A stretch of DNA of 64,000 nucleotides from Cephalotus follicularis (lineage: Eukaryota > Streptophyta > Magnoliopsida > Oxalidales > Cephalotaceae), in contig BDDD01002659.1 in the NCBI GenBank assembly GCA_001972305.1, positions 124,001 through 188,000 on the forward strand. Direction: 5' to 3'. Below, in pieces: positions 44,519 to 54,339 of the stretch (within the stretch, counting starts at the first letter, position 1; the number at the start of each line of letters is the position of its first letter). Position numbers and translations under genes: made by a program. The notes under the pieces are model-generated. The model was given only the letters and a program-made list of their open reading frames with translations, was not told the origin of the DNA and ran no database searches.

Positions 44519-45517
44519 ATGCTGCGTCCTCTCTGTCCTCTTCTCCTTTTTCTTTTGTCTTCAAAAATTGCCAGAATCAAGCAAACCGCTAGGGTTTCTC
44601 CTCCCTTAGAGGTTGAACCCCTGGCTATGGTGATTCCCACCGCCGAGAGTCCCCTTCCCTCCGAGGGTAGCCTGGGGGCTGCGGTGGGTAAGCCTACCGT
44701 TCCTGTCACCGAGGCTGACACCTCTGCCCCTGATTGCTTTGGTGTCAGCACTCTTTCTCGCAAAGAGGTGCTTGAGCTCTCTACCAAGTACAATTTCCCT
44801 TCTGGGTTGAGATTTTGTCTCCCCTCGGATCCTCGGATGGTTACAGAGAGTAGAGAAGGCCTCTTTGCTGTCTTCGAGGGTGCCCTCTCCCATGGTCTGA
44901 GGGTCCCTGTGCCTTCTTTCGCCCTCTCAGTCTTGGAGGCGTTCAATCTTCATCCTTCTCTTCTCCAACCCCAATCTTGGAGCTTCATTATAGGTTTCCT
45001 AGTTAGGTGTCTAGAGTCCGATGTGACCACCACAGTGGAATTGTTCAAACATTTCCATGTCATCTCGTCCTCGCCAGGGAAATGTGGCTATTTCTTCAAG
45101 TCACGTCCTGGCATAAAAAAGCTTCTCATCAAACCTACCCAGTCCATTAGGAATTGGAGGAAGAGGTACTTCCTCATCAAGAATTTTGAAGGGTTCACTC
45201 CCCCTGTCTGGTGTGACTCCTTGGAGACTACATGTCTCAACAGGAGGCCCGTATTGACAACGACCGAGAACTTGGACTTCGATAAACTCATCCACCTGGA
45301 GCCCGAGGAGGTGAACTCTATCGTGGTCGAGGAGCGTCTGCTCCGAGTTGGGCTAAGTGTAGTTCCCAGCCAAGGATCACACTCGGCCGAGGTCGAGGAA
45401 GCCTCAGGGGATGAGGGGTCCCCAGTCCAATCCATGCCCCAAGAGATGGGGGAAAACTGTATAAAGCTTTCGTCTCCTCCGTCTTTCTTGTCTTGTAGTT
45501 CAATTTTAAGTTACTAA
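44519..45517 (+). CDS. G2 antisense ORF, exon 1 (Transposase_28-like)
   Basis: Comparison with G1 places the original start at codon 17 of this open frame (44567), now ATT instead of ATG; the protein there reads I-ARIKQTARVSPP. The conserved domain spans roughly residues 80-250 of the frame: YNFPSGLRFCLP, GLFAVFEGALSHGLRVP, FNLHPSLLQPQSWSFIIGFL, KCGYFFKSRPGIKKLL and NWRKRYFLIKNFEG. This resembles plant Transposase_28 proteins found in Tat elements. True splicing is likely before 45517: GT near 45459 and the acceptor TTTATGCAG at 45533-45541 would remove the end of this frame. Function unknown. No catalytic motif is evident. Confidence 0.75.
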   Translation: MLRPLCPLLLFLLSSKIARIKQTARVSPPLEVEPLAMVIPTAESPLPSEGSLGAAVGKPTVPVTEADTSAPDCFGVSTLSRKEVLELSTKYNFPSGLRFCLPSDPRMVTESREGLFAVFEGALSHGLRVPVPSFALSVLEAFNLHPSLLQPQSWSFIIGFLVRCLESDVTTTVELFKHFHVISSSPGKCGYFFKSRPGIKKLLIKPTQSIRNWRKRYFLIKNFEGFTPPVWCDSLETTCLNRRPVLTTTENLDFDKLIHLEPEEVNSIVVEERLLRVGLSVVPSQGSHSAEVEEASGDEGSPVQSMPQEMGENCIKLSSPPSFLSCSSILSY

Positions 45518-45541
45518 CATTCTTGACCTCTGTTTATGCAG

Positions 45542-46875
45542 CAATGTCTTCTCGGCGAGGATTTGACGCCCTATTCAATGCCACCAAGGTCACCAAGCCT
45601 TCCTCTGCTGCGGCAGACAAACAGTAGGCTGCCGAGGGTGCATCCAAACAGAAGGAGAAGGCTGCTACCGAGGGGGCCAAGTAGAGGGCCAAAGCTACCG
45701 CTGCAGGGGCCAAGCAGATGAAGAAGGCTGCGGCTGCAGCCAAGGATAAAGGCTCCAAGCATCCTGCCAGTGGACGTACCTCTGGCGATCCTCCTCGTCC
45801 CCCAAGCAAGAAAGGGAGACTCATCACCGAGACCGAGTTGGACTCCATCCTCGGCCGGACCTCAGACGTCCCTATCATCCTACCTCCTCCTCGGGACGTG
45901 GAGAGGATAATCGAAGAGCTAGAGGGGGTTGGGAATGGCTCCTCTAGTCTGGACACGCAGGGGGTGCCATTCACCCTCAGCTCTCTCTGCCTCTTTCCAG
46001 ACGAGCTGAAGGAAAGGGAGGATTGGTCCAACAAGGACTTAATCCATAATTCCCTGCGAAGCCAATTTGAGGTAAAGGGAGATCCTCTGACTATGTGCAT
46101 TGTGCTCTTGTGTTTTCTGTTCTCAGTCCAGTCTTCTTTACAGGCTTTGAATAATCACCACCTCTTGGTCGAGAACTTCTCGATCATCTTGGAGAGGTGT
46201 GACAAGCTGAGGCTGGAGCTGATGGAGGAGAAGGAGACTTCTTGGACGGCCAAGGCTCAACTTGATGAAGTCCTCAAGGCTCAAGAGGCCACTGTGGAGG
46301 AAAGGAACAGAGCTGTCCTGGAGAAGGACCAACTGAGGAAAGACCTCTCCAAGGCTAGCTATATGTTCCAAACTCTGCAGAAAAAGCATGAGGAGACTGT
46401 CAAGAAGCATGAGGAGGTGAAGGCCAAGGCTGTGGAGGACACCCTTACAGAGTTCAGGTCCTCTGACGAGTTCCACAGTTTGATGGAGGCCTCCGTGGAG
46501 GACTTCAAAGCTTCTGATGCCTTTGGAGATGAGGTATTCAAGGAATCTGTCGAGTACTATCGTCGGGGATTCTACACCTGCAAGAATTGGGTGAAGACTT
46601 TGCATCCAGAGGTTCCCCTGGACGAGGTCGCCTACTGCTCAGCTGCCAAGGCTTTCGATTACTATCCTGATGGATACGAAGCCGAGGAGTTGAAGGCCAA
46701 GGAAGCCTTGAAAGGGGGTGCTAGCCAAGGAATTGGGGAAGAGGAGCTGGGAGTTCAGCCTGCCTCTGATGATCCTGCCTCGGACCTCGCGACCCCTCAA
46801 CCTCCTCAATCTAGGCCTTTTGTTCCTCCTCCTCCTGAAGATACGACTTCTCCTGATCCTCCTTCCTTAGCTTAG
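45542..46875 (+). pseudogene. G2 antisense ORF, exons 2-3 (Ala/Lys-rich linker and coiled coil)
   Basis: After the acceptor at 45541 the frame reads MSSRRGFDALFNATKVTK and then an Ala/Lys-rich linker with two stops (45625-45627 and 45682-45684). From 45685 it is open to TAG at 46873-46875. A predicted 72-base intron (GTAAAG at 46072 to TTTACAG at 46143) is in the same place as the intron in G1. The downstream part is a long coiled coil (about 46150-46500), then SDEFHSLMEASVEDFKAS, YYRRGFYTCKNWVKTLHP and a Pro-rich tail. The two stops argue that this copy is inactive, although the long open segment suggests recent constraint. Confidence 0.75.
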
Positions 46876-46933
46876 TTTTAGTAGACTAGCTTTTTCTTCT
46901 CTTTTTTTTATGCCTTGTAATCTTCAACTTTTT

Positions 46934-46939
46934 AATAAA
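46934..46939 (+). terminator. Poly(A) signal of the G2 antisense gene
   Basis: AATAAA lies 59 bases after the antisense stop codon, before a T-rich stretch. Together with the TATA box at 44349 it frames a complete antisense transcription unit. Confidence 0.55.
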
Positions 46940-48036
46940 GATAACCTTTTGCCTTCTCTGCTTTTCTTTTTACTTTTCGCATTGTGAGCTTGATGTGTTT
47001 GTACTTGGCATATATGTTTACGATCCGCTCAAGGATTTTATGCACTGGGACCTCTGACTTGCCGTAGAAGCAGACACTCCTCCAAAAGAACTTAAAGTAA
47101 CTTATCAAAGATATTAATAAAAAAACCTCTTGTATTCTTAGACTTTGCCTTCCTCTGGTCCCTTGTGTTGTGTGCTTGAGCTTTGTGTGTATGCATGTAC
47201 TGGTAATTCCCTTAGGAATTTTAACTTAGCCCAAATCACTAATTCTTCGTAGATGAGGTCACTTAAGCTTGGCAGTCCTCGTAGGACCCTTTACTTTGAG
47301 AATGCTAAGTAATTGTAACTCAGTCTTTAGAAAATTTTATTGTACTCATAAATTGAGTTCTTGGTCTGCTCGGACAAGTTCCTATGGGTTTGCCGAGGAG
47401 AGTATCGTCTGACCTATTGGGTTTTAGGACAGGTCGGCTGAGCTTTCAGTCCACTTAGGGACACTTGTATTAAAGTGCTCAGTCCAACGAACTTGATCGT
47501 TGCGAGTTCCCATGGATTCGCCTTTCAAGTCACGACTTTAGGTCTGGTTGGACAAGTTCCTATGGTGTTGTCGACCAGTGTTTGCTCCCTTAGGAGTCTT
47601 AGTGCTTCCTTGGAAGTCTTTGGGCATGCTCCTCGGAAGGAGTCTTTGTTGATGAATATAAGGGGGGTTCCTCGGAAGGAAACTTTAGTATGCTCCTTGG
47701 AAGGAGGCTTTAGTGTGCTCCTCAGAAGGAGGCTTCTGTGGGTGCATCCTTGGATGCCTGTTTCTCTGGTCTGTTTGAGACCTCGGCTTGTGTTGATCTT
47801 GCTTTTGAGAGTTAGCCTTCGTAAGACTTAGGAAGCTTTGGATCCCTAGGTGCCCCCTTGGGGGCATGGTCCGAGATGCTTAACGTAAAACTGAGGGAGC
47901 TGATCGGTGGCTGTTCAGAGGTTTGAGGACATGAACATTGGATCTCCGGTCCCTTGCAAACTTGGAACTATAATGTTGAACACAAATCTGGAACAAATCT
48001 CGAAAAAATTCAAACTTCATTGAAAATATCTTACAA
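46940..48036 (-). other. G2 non-coding region between pol and the antisense gene
   Basis: No gene is visible. The subrepeat block of TGCTCCTCGGAAGGAG type at 47590-47745 corresponds to the array in G1. Other parts match G1 33020-33480 in inverted orientation. The plus-strand frame at 47475-47831 reads through the subrepeats and is not a gene. Confidence 0.75.
47590..47745. repeat. CTCCTCGGAAGGAG subrepeats in G2
   Basis: Five or so imperfect copies at ~24-base spacing, some separated by insertions. Each core is nearly self-complementary. Fewer and less regular copies than in G1. Confidence 0.8.
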
Positions 48037-51000
48037 TTATTGATAATACTTCCTCAGATGCTCGGCATTCCAAGCTCTGGCAATCTCCCTACCCTCCAAA
48101 GTTTCAAGTTTTAATGTTCCTGGGCGGAGGACCATTTTGTTCTTGTATGGACCTTCCCAGGTAGGGGCTAGCTTCCCTCTGGTACCGGTAGGGTCTGCAA
48201 CGGCTGAGTTGCGTAGGACTAGATCTCCTTGCCTTAGTGGTCTTGGGCTTACTCTTTTGTTGTAATAACGGCTTACCCTCTGCTGGTAGGCTGCAACCCT
48301 AATTGCAGCTTTGTCTCTGAGTTCTCCCACTAGGTCGAGGAGGCACCTAAGCCCTTCTTCGTTGTTGTCTTCAGTAAAGTGTACAACTCTTGGTGATTGT
48401 ACTCCAACCTCTACTGGTATCATAGCTTCTGCTCCAAAACAAAGGCTATACGGTGATTCACCTGTAGTAGTCCGAGGAGTTGTCCTGTATGCCCATAGAA
48501 CGCTTGGCAGTTCCTCGGTCCATCTTCCTTTACTATCTTCTAAGCGTTTCTTCAAGCCCGAGATAATTTCTCTGTTGATCACCTCGGCTTGACCGTTGCT
48601 CTGGGGGTAGGCTACTGATGCGAGCCTATGCTCTATCCTCCATTCTTTGCAAAAGTCGCGGAAGGCTTGGCAATCAAACTGCTTACCATTGTCTGTGATT
48701 ATTGTCCTCGGGACTCCAAATCGGTAGATGATTGACTTCCATACGAAGCTCTCCGTATTCTTCTCTGTAATTGTTGCCAGAGGTTCTGCTTCCACCCACT
48801 TAGTGAAGTAATCAACCGCTACAATGAGAAACTTCCTCTGACCTGTTGCCATAGGTAATGGTCCAACGAAGTCCATTCCCCATTGTGCGAAGGGCCATGG
48901 GGCCGTGATAGATGTCAGAGACTGAGAAGGTCTTCTGCTTATGTTTGCGTTCCTCTGACACTTGTCGCACTTCCTCACCAAGTCTATAGCATCTTGATGC
49001 ATAGTTGGCCAGTAGTAGCCTTGCCTCAATAGCTTGTGAGATAGTGTTCTGCCCCCAGTGTGGTTGCCACAAATCCCTTCATGAACTTCCCTTAGAGCAT
49101 AATCGGCCTCTGAGGGGTTCAAACACCTCAGCCAAGGGAATGATAAAAATCTTTTGTAGAGGATCTCATCTCGGAACTGAAATCTGTTTGCTCTATAGAC
49201 CAGCTTCCTAGCCTCCACGGGGTCCTCGGGCAGGATCCCGTTCCTTAGCCAATTGATAAAGAGAGTCATCCAATTTGGCTCCTGTGGCACATCTATGTCC
49301 ATTACATCTGCTTCAGAGATGGTCGGACGATCCAGGTAGTCTATTAGCACAGTTTGATTTTTCTCCAACTCCTCTGCCGTTGCTAGCTTTGATAACTGGT
49401 CTGCTCTGACGTTCTCTGCTCTGGGTACTTTCACAATCCTCAAAACTTCGAAGGCTGACTTCATGCCCTGAAAATGGGATAAGTACTTTATCATGAGGTC
49501 TTCTCTGGCCTCATACTCCCCATTTTCCAAACCAACCACTAGTTGAGAATCACTGGAGGCTTCAATCTTCTGCACCTCCAAATGCTTTGCGATCGTCAGT
49601 CCGGCTATCAGAGCTTCCCACTCAGCTTCATTATTTGTAGCTTTGAACTTAAACCTCAGAGCATACTCCAACGTTCAACCATCTGGACTTGTCAATATTA
49701 ACCCTGCCCCACTGCCAGTGAGGCAAGAGGATCCATCCACTGACAGCTTCCACATCCCCTTCTCGGTCTCGGAAGGGTTCTCCTCCATACACTCCGTAGG
49801 TGTATTGTCTCCAACGAAGTCGGCCAGTACCTGTGATTTGATTGCTGGTCTGGCTTCGAACTTCACATCATACTCTCCTAGTTCGACTGACCACTTAACT
49901 AACCTGCCCGAGGTGTCAGGCTTAGCAAGAACCTGTTTGAGTGGTTTGTCAGTCAGAACCTTGATTGTATGGGCTTGGAAATATGGCCTCAATTTTCTGG
50001 CCGAGATGATTAAAGCATAGGCATACTTCTCCACTTCTGGGTACCTCCCCTCTGCATCGTTCAGAGCCTTGCTCACGTAGTACACTGGCCTTTGAACTTT
50101 TTCCTCTTCTCTGACCAACACTGCACTCACTGCGCCCGAGGTGGCCGCAAGGTACAAATACAAGTCTTCTCCATCCTTAGGTTTTGAGATCAGAGGAGGA
50201 GAAGCCAAGTATTCCTTCAACTTATCGAAGGCTGCTTGACAGTCGTCTGACCAGGAGAATCCCTTGGGGTCTCTAAGTATTTTAAAGAAGGGAAGGCACT
50301 TTTCTGCTGACTTCAACACAAACCTACTCAGGACTGCAATCTTCCCATTTAATCTCTGGACATCCCTGATGGTTTGAGGTGGCCTCATGCTTTGAATTGC
50401 CGAGATCTTCTTCGGGTTGGCCTCTATTCCTCTGCCAGAGACCATAAATCCGAGGAACTTTCCCGAGGTGACCCCAAACGTGCACTTGGACGGATTGAGT
50501 TTCATATTATACCTCCTCAGCACCTCAATGGTCTCCTCCAAGTCTTTTACGTGGGGGCGCCTGGCTGGGGTTTTGACGAGCATATCGTCTATGTACACCT
50601 CCATATTCTTCCCAATCAGAGGTTCGAAAATCTTGTTCACCAGGCACTGGTAGGTGGCCCCTGCATTCTTCAAGCCAAAGGGCATAACATTGTAGCAGTA
50701 CATTCCTCGGTCTGTTATGAACACTGTCTTGTCCTCATCAGGCTTGTACATGGGGATTTGATTATATCCCGAGTAAGCGTCCAAGAAGCTTAATATTCTG
50801 TACCCCGAGGTTGCATCTACTAGCTGGTCTATCTTTGGGAGAGGGAAGTGATCCTTCGGGCAAGCTTTGTTGAGGTCTGTGAAGTCTATGCACATCCTCC
50901 ATTTGCCATTGGCTTTTTTGACCAGCACCGGATTTGCTAGCCAGTCCGAGTAGTGCACTTCTCTTATGAAACCTGCCTGCAACAGCTTGCTCACCTCTTC

Positions 51001-51525
51001 GGCTATCGCCTGCTGCCTCTCTGGAGCAAAGTTCCTCTTCTTTTGTCTGATCGGGGGCCTGGCTGGATCCATGCTTAGTTTGTGAATCATCACGTCTGGG
51101 CTGATCCCAGTAACCTCCTCTGCAGACCAAGCAAAAATATCTTTATTATTTCGGAGGAATGTTATTAATTCCCCCTTCTCCACCTCTCCAAGTTGTGAGC
51201 CAACTTGGAACACTCTCTCATTGTTGCCCTCTTCCATGGGCACTTGGAGCACATCATCAACAGGCTGTGGACGCTCTGGTTCCGGGTCTCCTCTGAGCTC
51301 CACGTTTGCTACGGGGAGGACCTTGCCCTTCCCCTTGTCCGAGATGGCAGTTTTATAACACTGCCTTGCTGCCTGTTGATCTCCTCTGACCTCCTCCACA
51401 CCAAACCTTGTTGGAAACTTCACCACTAAGTGCCTCGTAGACACTATTGCCTCCAACAAATTCAGACCTGGTCGCCCCACTATAGCATTGTAAGGGCTTG
51501 GGGTATCAACCACCAGGAACGTCAT
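48037..51525 (-). pseudogene. G2 pol: RT, RNase H, second RNase H, integrase (one stop)
   Basis: One reading frame of 1163 codons broken only by TGA near 49675 (SPDG-stop-TLEYAL), probably a former Arg CGA. Landmarks: protease tail MTFLVVDTPSPYNAIVGRPG at the start; RT with YIDDMLVKTP near 50590; RNase H with YYVSKALNDAEGRYPEVEKYAYAL; Tat-type second RNase H beginning KLSVDGSSCLTGSGAGL with its first Asp kept; integrase finger HEGICGNH...CDKCQRN; DDE residues in WGMDFVGPLP, ITDNGKQFD and SNGQAEVINREI; C terminus WNAEHLRKYYQ. Catalytic residues all look intact. The protease active site is not present: an upstream deletion removed it. Confidence 0.93.
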
Positions 51526-51527
51526 CT

Positions 51528-52859
51528 CTACCTGAGTCTGGCGTGGGGCCGAGTATTTCGTGAATGCTCCCTTCTCTCCTCCTGATGGCCAGACCAGGGT
51601 GTCTTTTGTTTCCTGGCCACCATCTCTTCCTCGGCGTTGACATACCTCTCCGACCTTTTCAGCAGGTCTGCCATGTCCTTGGCCGGTTTCTTCAGTAGAG
51701 AGAAGGTGAACAACGAGTTGCTCCTCAGCCCATTGTTCAAGGCTGCCAGAGCAAAGGACGACTCCAGGTCTTTCACTGTGAGTGATTCCTTGTTGAACCT
51801 GGTGAGTTAATCTCTAAGTGACTCATCTTTACCCTGTACCACGTTAATGAGGTGGGTAGAGTTTCTCCTCTGCGTGGTGCTGTTGAGGAACTTGGTCACG
51901 AACAGTTCCGTAAACTGATCGAAGCTCTTCACTGAATTCCTCGTCAAGGTAAAATACCATGACTGGGCAGCTCCAATCAAGGTCACTGGGAATCCTCGGC
52001 AAAGCATGGCGTCCGAGTTCTGGTACATCCACATAGCCTGAATGTAGGAGCGTACATGTTGGATGGGGTCTGTGGACCCGTCGTACTTTTCAAGGCTTAG
52101 GTTTCGGAAACCGCTGGGGACTTGCTCTGCCATGATCTCGGCCGTGAAGGGGTGAGCGTTAATATTTCGTACCTCGGATAGGTGCCCCCTGTGCTGTTCC
52201 ACTCCTCGGAACCTCCTTTCCAAGTCTGCAAGCCTTCTATCCACTTCTTGCTCCACCTCTTCTATGTTCCTAGCTCTGCTAGAAACATGTGACCTCCCAG
52301 CCACTGAGGCTGGGGGATTGATCCTGCTTCCTCGGGCCGTGCCAGCTCTGTGCGGGGCGTTGGAGCGAACTTGTGCCTCCTCTGCTCCCCTGGCCTCCTG
52401 CTGAGGATCCACGTCCATGGCCTGGTGCTGAGGATGCACTCTCCTGGGATCGTTGGGGTGATCCCGGGCAGTCGAGGACTCTGCCCTCTGAGATGCATTG
52501 ATCTCAGACCTCCTTCCAAGGGGAATGATGTCCCCTGACCGCCTAAGGGGAAGTTCGTCTCCCCTCGACGGGTTTCGCCGGGCACCTCGTGGGTGCCGTA
52601 CCTCCTCCTCTGGTCTTTGGGGACCAGAAACTCCTCGGACCACTTGGTGAGCAGGCCCGGCTTGCTGTTGGTTGGCTAAAGTTGTGACCAACAGATCAGT
52701 GACACACTCCAATCCCTGGAGGAATTGATTGAGCTACTCCCCTGTGATAGGAGCTTGTTCTTGGGCCGCGACTTGGGCGGCTTTTGGGGGAGGAGCTGTG
52801 ACCTCCTGTTGTTGGCTACCCGTGGCTCCAACCCGGTCGTTGTTCTTCCTCGGAGGTAT
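51528..52859 (-). pseudogene. G2 gag, start lost and internally deleted
   Basis: By comparison with G1 the start should be at 52857-52859, but the codon is ATA. The frame then has a TAG near 52735 (a Gln codon in G1) and a TAA near 51808 (in place of Tyr in DYLTRFN). The capsid domain is otherwise well kept: LSEVRNINAHPF, EKYDGSTDPIQHV, FVTKFLNSTTQRRNS, SFALAALNNGL, ADLLKRSERYVNAEEEM. The frame ends near 51548, where the sequence jumps from the end of capsid straight to APRQTQVEMTF of the protease tail. Nucleocapsid and the protease Asp are missing. Confidence 0.9.
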
Positions 52860-52882
52860 AGTTGTTGATGACTTTTTGCTGC

Positions 52883-52904
52883 GTTTCCCACAGACGGCGT
52901 CAAC
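52883..52904 (-). promoter_or_regulatory. G2 primer-binding site
   Basis: On the minus strand, GTTGACGCCGTCTGTGGGAA follows the 5' LTR. It is the same type as in G1, with one change in the TGG (TGA). Confidence 0.85.
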
Positions 52905-53739
52905 TGTTGATACAGAAATCCTTCTCTCAACAGTGTCCTACGTGGAAGACTTTAATTTGTTAAGAGAAACGCTCGCAACGGATGCCTGGGAGGAAGACGT
53001 CGATCTCGGACACCTGCACAAAGTGACAAACTGGTGGAAGGTCCAGGAGGTTGTTCTCCCGGGGACACTCTGACGCTCAAGTTAGACAAAGTGCAGAGAT
53101 TATAAGGTTCTTTGCAATGTAAAAATGGCTGACCTTTGATTTGTGTTTGATTCTGGTATTTATAGGATCAGTTTGTAACTGTCTGAGCGTGAAAAACGGA
53201 GGTGATGGCTATCCCCTAAGGAAATTCCGAGGATCTCGGGATTTCCCTTATCTCCACCTGAATTATCGTCTCTTTCCTTGCTGGTAGTCATCCTTATCTT
53301 ATCTTCTATATTTGGAAGATATGAATCCCTTGGCCTCATTCCGTAAATGAGGAGGAGATCCTCTGCCACAGATCTGCCGAGGAGGCGAACTGTGATGATG
53401 TTAATGAGACAATCAGTCCCTTGCTTCAAGGTCTACAACGTCCGTGGAATTGTGCTTGGAGTGAGTGGTCTTCTGTTATGTAGCCGAGGAGGTCCTCGGC
53501 ACTGGTGCTCCAGAAAGTGTCCTCGGCCCCGACGCCGAGGAGAGCAATCTTTGCATAGCAGCAACGGGATGGGTCCTCGGCACTTATGCCGAAGATGGAT
53601 TCTCCTTATGTTACTGTCTTCTTGGATAACAAGCTTCCTCTGCTCACAGTTTACCAACTGTTGAACCACTTGGACACCTGACTGTGTTTGTATGAGGACA
53701 CGTGTCGTTTTTTATTTAACCCAATTTTTTCTCATATCA
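52905..53739 (-). repeat. G2 5' LTR
   Basis: 835 bp. On the minus strand it starts TGATATGAG at 53739 and ends GTATCAACA at 52905. A TATAAATA box for sense transcription lies at 53157-53164 (minus strand). Confidence 0.95.
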
Positions 53740-53744
53740 GATAG

Positions 53745-54307
53745 AATTAAAAATTGATATATATAATTTATAAAAATATATAATAAATAATATTCAACGA
53801 TTGAATATACACATATTAAATTACTAGAGAGAGTATACAAAGAGGAATGACTATGAAAATGGAACAGAGCACTCTCAAAAACAAAAACTACTGAAATAAA
53901 ATTTAGCTAAGGAGCCAAAAAGTTTCTAAGGAGAGAATTGTCATCCATAATAATTGAATTTGTATTCAAATTGTATTTCTCGTTCTTTTTTTCCAAGGGA
54001 AAAGGATTACAGTGGGCAATTTGTGGGCCTGGGCCTGGACTATCTTGCAGTTTTTTTTTTTGGTGCCATTTATATTTTGGATAGCTGGTGGCTCAACTTT
54101 TTGGACGCAGCGTAAAATGAGTGTTTATAATATCGTCGATATATTCATGATATATATGATATTTATGGATTTTGACATAAAAACTCATTTTTATATCAAT
54201 TTTGTATAATATTTACAGATATATTGTTACCATTAAAATATTCGTTAAAATTTTACAAAAAAACGCATATTTTTGTAAATATATCGATATATCGAGGATA
54301 TATCGAG

Positions 54308-54339
<32 letters not shown>

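Larger units (their letters stand above)
43090..53739 (-). mobile_element. G2: Tat-lineage Ty3/gypsy retrotransposon
   Basis: LTRs at 52905-53739 (5') and 43090-43943 (3'), TSD GATAG at 43085-43089 and 53740-53744. It reads on the minus strand: primer-binding site, gag, pol (RT, RNase H, second RNase H, integrase), subrepeats, antisense ORF, polypurine tract. It is the same family as G1 and in opposite orientation. The two LTRs differ by about 16 substitutions and one 19-bp indel by eye, so it is young relative to G1. Gag has lost its start codon and carries two stops, and an ~800-bp deletion removes nucleocapsid and protease. Confidence 0.96.

Noticed and set aside
45534..46605. Minus-strand frames of 188 and 155 codons opposite the G2 antisense gene
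   Set aside because: They are shadows of the plus-strand coding region in GC-rich sequence and have no similarity to gag-pol domains.
49643..50793. Plus-strand frames of 125 and 139 codons opposite G2 pol
   Set aside because: Shadows of the RT and RNase H coding strand; no motif of their own.
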